From NCBI RefSeq assembly GCF_928381405.1, contig NZ_CAKMSB010000004.1:206032-270031 (forward strand): 64,000 nt of DNA, written 5' to 3'. The notes beneath the pieces were generated by a model. It was not told the origin of the DNA, made no database searches, and saw only the letters and a program-made list of their open reading frames with translations. The first letter of the stretch is position 1; the number at the start of each line of letters is the position of its first letter. This document shows, piece after piece, positions 58,684 to 64,000 of this stretch. The translations under genes were made by a program, and so were the position numbers. Source of the DNA: Rothia nasisuis (GTDB taxonomy: Bacteria > Actinomycetota > Actinomycetes > Actinomycetales > Micrococcaceae).

Positions 58684-60033
58684 ATGTCTTCAGAGAACAC
58701 CGTCCTCTCGCGCGGCTCCTACAGGGAGTCACAGCGCGTCTCCGAGATCCTCTCCAAAGAATCTACCGGCGGCATTATCCTGCTGGTGGCCACCGTCCTC
58801 GCCCTCATCTTCGCCAACTCAGCAGCCGCCGAGCACTACTTCGGCCTACGCGATACCTATCTGGGCGCTGACTTCTGGGGCCTGCACCTCAAACTCTCCA
58901 TCGGCCACTGGGCTGCGGACGGCCTGCTGGCAGTCTTCTTCTTTCTGGTCGGGCTTGAGCTGAAAAAAGAATTTGTTGAAGGCGACCTGCGCAACCCCGG
59001 CAAGGCCCTGGTACCCATTGTCGCGGCGGCCGGTGGCGTGGCCCTGCCCGCTCTCATCTATGTGGCTCTTAACCTCAATGGTAGCGCTGAAGCTCGCGGC
59101 GGCTGGGCCATTCCCGCGGCGACCGATATCGCCTTCGCGGTGGCCGTCCTCGCCGTCATCGGCTCCCACCTGCCCTCTGCCCTGCGTACCTTCCTGCTGA
59201 CCCTGGCCGTGGTGGATGACCTTATCGCTATTACCATCATCGCCCTCTTCTACACCTCCGACCTGCAGATTGGCTACCTGGCGCTCTCCATCATCCCAAT
59301 CGCCCTCTACGCCCTGGTAGCGCGTAAGGGTGAGAAGCTCTTTCACCTCTCCCCCGCAGCTGCCTGGTTGCTTTTGCTACCTATCGGTTTTGTGGTCTGG
59401 GTTCTCTTTCTCAACTCCGGCATTCACGCTACTATCGCCGGCGTTATTCTGGCCTTTATGATTCCGGTACGCAAGAACAAGCGCACCGAGGCAGCGAGCG
59501 CCCACCACGGCCTGGCCGAGGTCATGGAGCACCGCATCCGCCCCTTCTCTGCAGGTTTCTGCGTGCCCGTCTTCGCCTTCTTCTCAGCCGGTGTTGCTAT
59601 CGGCGGCGTGCAGGGCTTCGTGGACGCGGTTACCGAACCCATCGCCTACGGTATTATTCTGGCTCTGATTTTCGGCAAGATGATTGGTATTACGGCCTCC
59701 ACCTGGCTCATCACCCGCCTGCGCCGCGCCAACCTCGACCCCGATATCGCCTGGATTGACGTCATTGGCGTGGCCACCCTGGCCGGTATTGGCTTCACCG
59801 TCTCCCTGCTCATTGCCGAGCTCTCCTTCGGCCTGGGCTCTGACTACAACGATGCCGCTAAGGTCGCCATTCTAACCGCTTCGGTCACCGCCGCCCTGCT
59901 CGGTGCCATCCTACTGTCGATTCGCAATAAGCACTACAAGCAGGTTGCGCTCAAGGAAACCGTGGACGAGAACGCCGACGGTATCCCCGACGTCTTCACC
60001 GACAATACGGACGCACCCCGCCCCGGCGCCTAA
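58684..60033 (+). CDS. nhaA: Na+/H+ antiporter NhaA, copy 1
   Basis: 449 residues, twelve membrane segments. The ion-binding aspartate pair is in LAVVDDLIAITI and the family stretch VGLELKKEFVEGDLRNPGKAL is complete, as is GIHATIAGV. It expels sodium or lithium in exchange for protons. ATG 58684 is chosen at the start of homology (MSSENTVLSRGSYRESQRV). The C-terminal tail DENADGIPDVFTDN resembles one calcium-binding thrombospondin-type-3 repeat and is shared with copy 2. Confidence 0.93.
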   Translation: MSSENTVLSRGSYRESQRVSEILSKESTGGIILLVATVLALIFANSAAAEHYFGLRDTYLGADFWGLHLKLSIGHWAADGLLAVFFFLVGLELKKEFVEGDLRNPGKALVPIVAAAGGVALPALIYVALNLNGSAEARGGWAIPAATDIAFAVAVLAVIGSHLPSALRTFLLTLAVVDDLIAITIIALFYTSDLQIGYLALSIIPIALYALVARKGEKLFHLSPAAAWLLLLPIGFVVWVLFLNSGIHATIAGVILAFMIPVRKNKRTEAASAHHGLAEVMEHRIRPFSAGFCVPVFAFFSAGVAIGGVQGFVDAVTEPIAYGIILALIFGKMIGITASTWLITRLRRANLDPDIAWIDVIGVATLAGIGFTVSLLIAELSFGLGSDYNDAAKVAILTASVTAALLGAILLSIRNKHYKQVALKETVDENADGIPDVFTDNTDAPRPGA

Positions 60034-60126
60034 CGTCCGCCCCCTCTCCTCACACGGTAGGTACCATCTCACTCAAAAATACCCACGAACTAGCTGGGTT
60101 TTTCCGAGTCAGATGGTACCTACCTT
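59965..60126 (+). repeat. Duplicated nhaA 3' end plus hairpin, copy 1
   Basis: From GACGAGAACGCCGACGG to the end of the terminator hairpin this DNA is almost identical to 61538-61693 after the second nhaA, including synonymous positions. The coding parts upstream are far less alike. This indicates recent duplication or gene conversion limited to the 3' end. Confidence 0.85.
60056..60124 (+). terminator. Terminator hairpin after nhaA copy 1
   Basis: A 19-bp outer stem (GGTAGGTACCATCTCACTC with GAGTCAGATGGTACCTACC, one mismatch) encloses an AAAAATACCCA/TGGGTTTTT inner stem, followed by TTTTT. It is one of two near-identical copies; the other is at 61625. Confidence 0.8.
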
Positions 60127-60247
60127 TTTCTCAGCAGAGCGGACGCCCGTGTGCAGTTCTGCATCTCAGATTCCCGCATTAGCTGGGCTAAAGGAGCATA
60201 ATGGAAACTAGCCCTAGCGAACGCACACACTACATCGAAGGAGAGGC

Positions 60248-61606
60248 ATGACCCAGCAGCCTCAAAACGACGCGCTTTTCTCACGCGGATCCTACGCAGA
60301 AACCAGTCGTGTCTCAGAGATTATGCGCAAGGAGTCGGTGGGTGGCTTCATTCTGCTGACCGCGACCGTACTGGCCGTCGTTTTCGCTAACACCCAGGCC
60401 TCCAGCTTCTATGAGGGAATTCGCGACACCGAGCTGGGCTTCAATATTCCCGGCTTTAGCCACCTGATGATGAACGTGCACCTCTGGGCGGCGGACGGCC
60501 TGCTGACCGTCTTCTTCTTTCTCACCGGCCTAGAGCTCAAAAAAGAGTTTGTAGTGGGCGACTTACGTGACCCCGGTAAAGCCATTGTGCCCGTGGCGGC
60601 CGCCTTTGGTGGTGCCATGACCCCGGCCATCATCTACTTCGCTATCAACCACAGCAACGAAACCGCGGTGCACGGCTGGGCTATTCCTGCCGCAACTGAC
60701 ATCGCCTTCGCCGTGGCCGTGCTGGCCGGTGTAGGTACCTTCCTGCCCGCCGCCCTGCGTACTTTCTTGCTCACCCTGGCGGTGGTCGATGACCTGATTG
60801 CCATCGTCATCATCGCTCTCTTTTACACCAATAATTTTCACGCCTGGTACCTGATCGCCTCTATCGTGCCGATTGGCCTCTACTTCTGGCTGACCCACAA
60901 GCACGAGAAGTTCTTTCACGAAAAGAAGTGGGCCGCCTGGGTTATTCTGCTCCCCCTGGGTCTTATCACCTGGGCACTCTTTCTAGAGTCCGGTATTCAC
61001 GCCACCATTGCTGGCGTGATTCTAGGCTTTTGCGTACCCGTCCGTATGACCACGCAGGCCAAGGCTGCCGATGCCCATGCGTCCCTGGCCGAAACCCTGG
61101 AGCACCGCCTGCGCCCGCTCTCCACGGGTATTTGCGTCCCTATTTTTGCTTTCTTCTCAGCCGGTGTAGCCGTAGGTGGGTGGGACGGTTTGCGCACCGC
61201 TCTCGCGGACTCCGTTGCTATTGGCATCATGGTGGGCCTGGTCGTCGGTAAGACCATTGGCATCACCGGCACCACCTGGCTCATCACCCGCTTCCGGGGA
61301 GTCAACCTCGATTCAGATATCAAGTGGATTGATGTGATTGGCCTTGCCGTGACCGGCGGTATCGGTTTCACGGTCTCCATGCTGGTTGCTGAGCTTTCCT
61401 TCGAGGCAGGTTCGCTGCATACCGAGGACGCCAAGGTCGGCATCATGATTGGCTCCCTCATCGCCGCGATTCTGGGTGCCACCATTCTTTCGATTCGTAA
61501 CAAGCACTACAAGGTTATTGCCGAGAAGGAGCTAGTTGACGAGAACGCCGACGGTATCCCCGACGTCTTCACCGACAATACGGACGCACCCCGCCCCGGC
61601 GCCTAA
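60248..61606 (+). CDS. nhaA: Na+/H+ antiporter NhaA, copy 2
   Basis: 452 residues. Same family features: VVDDLIAIVIIALFY, GLELKKEFVVGDLRDPGKAI, ESGIHATIAGV. AAGGAG lies before ATG 60248. It is a tandem paralogue of copy 1 with moderate protein similarity but an identical tail (DENADGIPDVFTDN, ending PRPGA). Each copy has its own hairpin terminator, so independent expression is likely, perhaps with different pH or ion ranges. Confidence 0.93.
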   Translation: MTQQPQNDALFSRGSYAETSRVSEIMRKESVGGFILLTATVLAVVFANTQASSFYEGIRDTELGFNIPGFSHLMMNVHLWAADGLLTVFFFLTGLELKKEFVVGDLRDPGKAIVPVAAAFGGAMTPAIIYFAINHSNETAVHGWAIPAATDIAFAVAVLAGVGTFLPAALRTFLLTLAVVDDLIAIVIIALFYTNNFHAWYLIASIVPIGLYFWLTHKHEKFFHEKKWAAWVILLPLGLITWALFLESGIHATIAGVILGFCVPVRMTTQAKAADAHASLAETLEHRLRPLSTGICVPIFAFFSAGVAVGGWDGLRTALADSVAIGIMVGLVVGKTIGITGTTWLITRFRGVNLDSDIKWIDVIGLAVTGGIGFTVSMLVAELSFEAGSLHTEDAKVGIMIGSLIAAILGATILSIRNKHYKVIAEKELVDENADGIPDVFTDNTDAPRPGA

Positions 61607-61693
61607 CGTCCGCCCCCCTCACGCGGTAGGTACCATCTCACTCAAAAATACCCACGAACTAGCTGGGTTTTTCCGAGTCAGGTGGTACCTATA
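61538..61693 (+). repeat. Duplicated nhaA 3' end plus hairpin, copy 2
   Basis: Partner of 59965-60126. The hairpin arms are 61625-61643 and 61675-61693; the right arm has two changes from copy 1 and lacks the T-run. The remaining 61694-61908 carries only a GC-rich leader with GTAGGTA/TACCTGC-type pairing before the symporter gene. Confidence 0.8.
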
Positions 61694-61908
61694 CCGTTTA
61701 AAGCGGCACACGAAACGGCAACATCACACCGCACCTGTTTTGCACAAAGGCAACCAAACTGTGAGAATTACCCCTAGTGTTCACCGCCCTACCGGGCCGG
61801 TGTCTTCTCACACCTACTGCTTACACGTGCCGCGGTAGGTAGCCCCGCCCCGCGCAGTCAGGCCCCCTACCCCGGGCCTACCTGCCCTTCACACCATTGG
61901 GAGCACTC

Positions 61909-63462
61909 ATGGATTTTCTGCTTGACGCGGTGAACTGGATTAACGAATCCACCGCAGGAGCAACCGAGGTTATCACCGGTATCTCAGATGCACTCTGGGC
62001 CTACTTTCTTCTTTTTGCCCTGGTAGCAGCAGGCCTGGGTATCACGATTGCCACACGTGGCGTGCAGTTCCGCCTGATTGGTGAAATGTTCCGCACCCTC
62101 AAGGACCCGGCAGGCACCGAATACAACGGCAAGAAAAGCATCTCGGCCTTCCGCGCCTTCACCGTCTCCGCAGCCTCCCGCGTGGGTGTAGGCAATATCG
62201 TCGGTGTAGCCATGGCTATTATCCTCGGTGGCCCCGGCGCTGTCTTCTGGATGTGGGTTATCGCCTCAATCGGCGCGGCCTCCGCCTTCGCTGAGTCCCT
62301 GCTCGGCCAGCTGTATAAGCGCAAGGGCGAGGATTCCTACATCGGTGGCCCCGCCTACTATATGCAGCGCGGCCTGAATGCCCGCTGGCTGGGCCTCATC
62401 TTTGTGGCTTTCATCGTCATCACCTACGCCTTTGTCTTCGTGGCCGTGCAGACTAACGCTATCGTCGGTGCGGCCGCTGGTTCGTTCGGCATTGACATCA
62501 CCGGCACCAACGGCATGGGCTTCCGCATCCTTGTAGGCATTGTCATCGCTATTATTGCTGGCTTCATCATCTTCGGTGGCATCCGCACCATCTCTTCAGT
62601 CACCGAGATTCTGGTACCTTTCATGGCCGTACTCTACCTGGCTCTGGGCCTCATTATCGTTGTAATCAACCTGGGTGCTGTACCCGGAGTCCTGGCTTCC
62701 ATCTTCACCGGCGCCTTCGGCGTCCAGGAATTTGTCACCGGCACCGGCGTCGGCATGATCATCATTCACGGCATGCGCCGCGGCCTACTCTCCAACGAGG
62801 CGGGTATGGGTACTGCCCCTAACGCGGGTGCGACCGCCTCCGTCTCGCACCCTGCCAAGCAGGGCTTTGTGCAGGCGCTGGGCGTCTATTTCGATACCAT
62901 GCTGGTCTGCTCCGTCACCGCTTTTATCGTACTGGTTGCGGGCGATATCCCCTACGGCAACAGAGAAATGTCGAGCACCCTCACCCAGACCGCGCTCTCC
63001 ACCCACCTGGGCTCCTGGGCCGTTCACTTTCTGACCGTGGCGATTGCCCTGTTCGCTTTCTCGTCGATTATAGGTAACTACTACTACGGTGAATCCAACA
63101 TTCGCTTTGTGACCGAGAAGCATATGCCCATGGGTGTCTTCCGCGTGGTCGTCATCGTGTTCGTCTTCTTCGGCGCTATCGCTTCACTGGATTTGCTGTG
63201 GGCTTTAGCCGATGTGCTCAACGGCGGCATGGTCATCGTCAACCTGACTGCGGTCTGCCTGCTGCTGCCTAAGGTCATCAAGGTGCTACGCAATTACGAG
63301 GCCCAGCGCAAGGCTGGCCTTGAGCCGGTATTCCAGGCTTCTGATCTACCCGAGATTAAGAACCTGGACGCCTGGGACGGCACTGATGAGCTCACCCAGC
63401 GCGCCTACTGGGAGGACTACGACCGTCAGCAGGCTGCTAGGCGCACCGCCCGCCGCTCGTAG
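61909..63462 (+). CDS. Alanine/glycine:cation symporter (AGCS family)
   Basis: 517 residues, about eleven membrane segments. Family signatures are SAASRVGVGNIVGVAMAI, the GGPAYYMQRGL stretch, and HGMRRGLLSNEAGMGTAPNAGATA. Sodium-driven uptake of alanine or glycine. ATG 61909 follows GGGAG; a TTG at 61897 is in frame but poorer. Lying after two Na+/H+ antiporters, it would use the sodium gradient that they restore. Confidence 0.92.
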   Translation: MDFLLDAVNWINESTAGATEVITGISDALWAYFLLFALVAAGLGITIATRGVQFRLIGEMFRTLKDPAGTEYNGKKSISAFRAFTVSAASRVGVGNIVGVAMAIILGGPGAVFWMWVIASIGAASAFAESLLGQLYKRKGEDSYIGGPAYYMQRGLNARWLGLIFVAFIVITYAFVFVAVQTNAIVGAAAGSFGIDITGTNGMGFRILVGIVIAIIAGFIIFGGIRTISSVTEILVPFMAVLYLALGLIIVVINLGAVPGVLASIFTGAFGVQEFVTGTGVGMIIIHGMRRGLLSNEAGMGTAPNAGATASVSHPAKQGFVQALGVYFDTMLVCSVTAFIVLVAGDIPYGNREMSSTLTQTALSTHLGSWAVHFLTVAIALFAFSSIIGNYYYGESNIRFVTEKHMPMGVFRVVVIVFVFFGAIASLDLLWALADVLNGGMVIVNLTAVCLLLPKVIKVLRNYEAQRKAGLEPVFQASDLPEIKNLDAWDGTDELTQRAYWEDYDRQQAARRTARRS

Positions 63463-63550
63463 TGCTGGACCTTTCGGTGGTCTGAACCTTTCAGCCTCCA
63501 CACGGCGCGCATCGTGACACGCCGCGCCGGCCTGCACATTTTTGTGGGAA

Positions 63551-63690
63551 TGATGGTATCTCACCATCGACAGCCACTCCTATTTGACCTAGTCCCCTAC
63601 ACTTTGGGGGCAAAAATAGCAGGAGTGACTAAATTTTACCCCCCTTTCAGTCCACAAATACCTAGGTTTTACTGAGGGTGAGATGTCATA
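63551..63690. repeat. Nested inverted repeats downstream of the symporter
   Basis: An outer pair GGTATCTCACC and GGTGAGATGTCATA encloses CACTCCTATTT/AAATAGCAGGAGTG and CCCCTA/TGGGGG stems and an AAATACC-TAGGTTTT motif. The order of elements resembles the hairpins after the two nhaA genes, so a common palindromic family is possible. The near part may serve as the symporter terminator. Confidence 0.4.
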
Positions 63691-63775
63691 CTTGGTACAG
63701 TAGGTCTGGAGGAGTTTGGGCTGAAAGATCTGCGATTTCAGAGTATGAGTGTGTTTCAAATTTATCGTCTCTGAT

Positions 63776-63855
63776 AGCTACCTGCAGGGGTGTGGGTAGC
63801 GAACCGAAGCGGAGGGTTGCCCCCTGGGAAGGGCAGACCCTCCGTTTCATTTTTG
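63776..63855 (+). terminator. Two adjacent hairpins, the second terminator-like
   Basis: GCTACC/GGTAGC (63776-63800) is followed by GCGGAGGGT-TGCCC paired with GGGCA-ACCCTCCG (63809-63844) and a T-rich TTTCATTTTT. No coding gene precedes it for 300 nt, so it may end a small RNA transcribed from about 63680. Otherwise 63463-63918 shows no gene. Confidence 0.45.
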
Positions 63856-63918
63856 AGCGGGTACAGTAGATACGGGTTAAGGGTCAAAATGTGTGTCTGG
63901 CTCGGCGTGTCGCGGGGG

Positions 63919-64000
63919 TTAGATTTGGCCTTTTTGAATGCCGATTGAGTGGGTGTAGTCGGTGTCGATAGCGTTGTCGTAGAGGGCTGGGCGTCCTGTT
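63919..64000 (-). CDS. C-terminal end of an unidentified protein (cut by the window edge)
   Basis: The last 26 codons of a minus-strand gene, ending GRPALYDNAIDTDYTHSIGI plus QKGQI and TAA at 63919-63921. The reading is clearly protein-like and host-like in codon use, but too short to name a family. Confidence 0.55.
   Translation of the reverse strand, partial: TGRPALYDNAIDTDYTHSIGIQKGQI

Overview
The window looks like chromosomal DNA of a high-GC Gram-positive actinobacterium, most probably Micrococcaceae and plausibly Rothia. Supporting signs are an inositol (iol) operon with a Cgl0158-type aldolase, an NrtR-type Nudix regulator, DtxR/IdeR-like iron boxes, a LXG-like Rhs toxin without a signal peptide, and gene content close to oral Rothia. 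The genus call is inference from gene content and style only.

Layout. 0-0.8 kb: start of a helix-turn-helix protein cut by the window edge. 1-7.6 kb: myo-inositol catabolism (iolA, iolD, aldolase, iolC on the minus strand; a TIM-barrel isomerase/epimerase diverging). 7.9-19.3 kb: a 5-oxoprolinase (Pxp) locus. pxpA is separated from a fused pxpB-pxpC gene and a biotin carboxylase/BCCP gene by a complete beta-glucoside PTS operon with its LicT-type antiterminator and RNA antiterminator site. A HEPN-type Abi gene and a GntR/FCD regulator follow. 19.4-38.8 kb: a complete catechol siderophore cluster. It has 2,3-dihydroxybenzoate synthesis (entC, entB, entA), activation (entE plus a free-standing aryl carrier protein), a PPTase, a dimodular NRPS with thioesterase, an MFS exporter, a FepBDGC-type importer and a Fes-type esterase, with iron-box-like sites in all three promoter regions. 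38.8-45.5 kb: an NRAMP-like transporter that shares a 14-nt palindromic site with pxpBC, an alcohol dehydrogenase, a small monooxygenase, NrtR, two degenerate nuclease-fold lipoproteins and superoxide dismutase.

45.6-54.3 kb: a polymorphic toxin locus. A 1963-residue protein with an LXG/WXG-like N-terminus and Rhs repeats is followed by three small one-pass membrane proteins (putative immunity) alternating with duplicated copies of the toxin tail in 0.86-0.91 kb tandem units. 54.6-57.7 kb: a decayed, probably transferred island with an SDR, a GMC oxidoreductase remnant, HxlR, a SnoaL-like protein, a frameshifted Baeyer-Villiger/flavin monooxygenase and a non-coding stretch dense in DnaA-box-like 9-mers. 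57.8-64 kb: MarR, two tandem nhaA genes with near-identical 3' ends, an alanine/glycine:sodium symporter and the end of an unidentified gene.

How it fits together. The siderophore genes form a self-contained make-export-import-release circuit. The NRPS second adenylation pocket reads as threonine and the first is unusual with two acidic residues, so the predicted product is a cyclic or linear oligomer of DHB-X-Thr with X probably cationic, not plain enterobactin. The siderophore cluster and the PTS operon both appear to sit inside what was once a more compact oxoproline regulon. The strongest candidates for something not described before are the toxin-tail/immunity tandem array, the dimodular catechol NRPS, and the Pxp-biotin carboxylase-NRAMP-like regulon.
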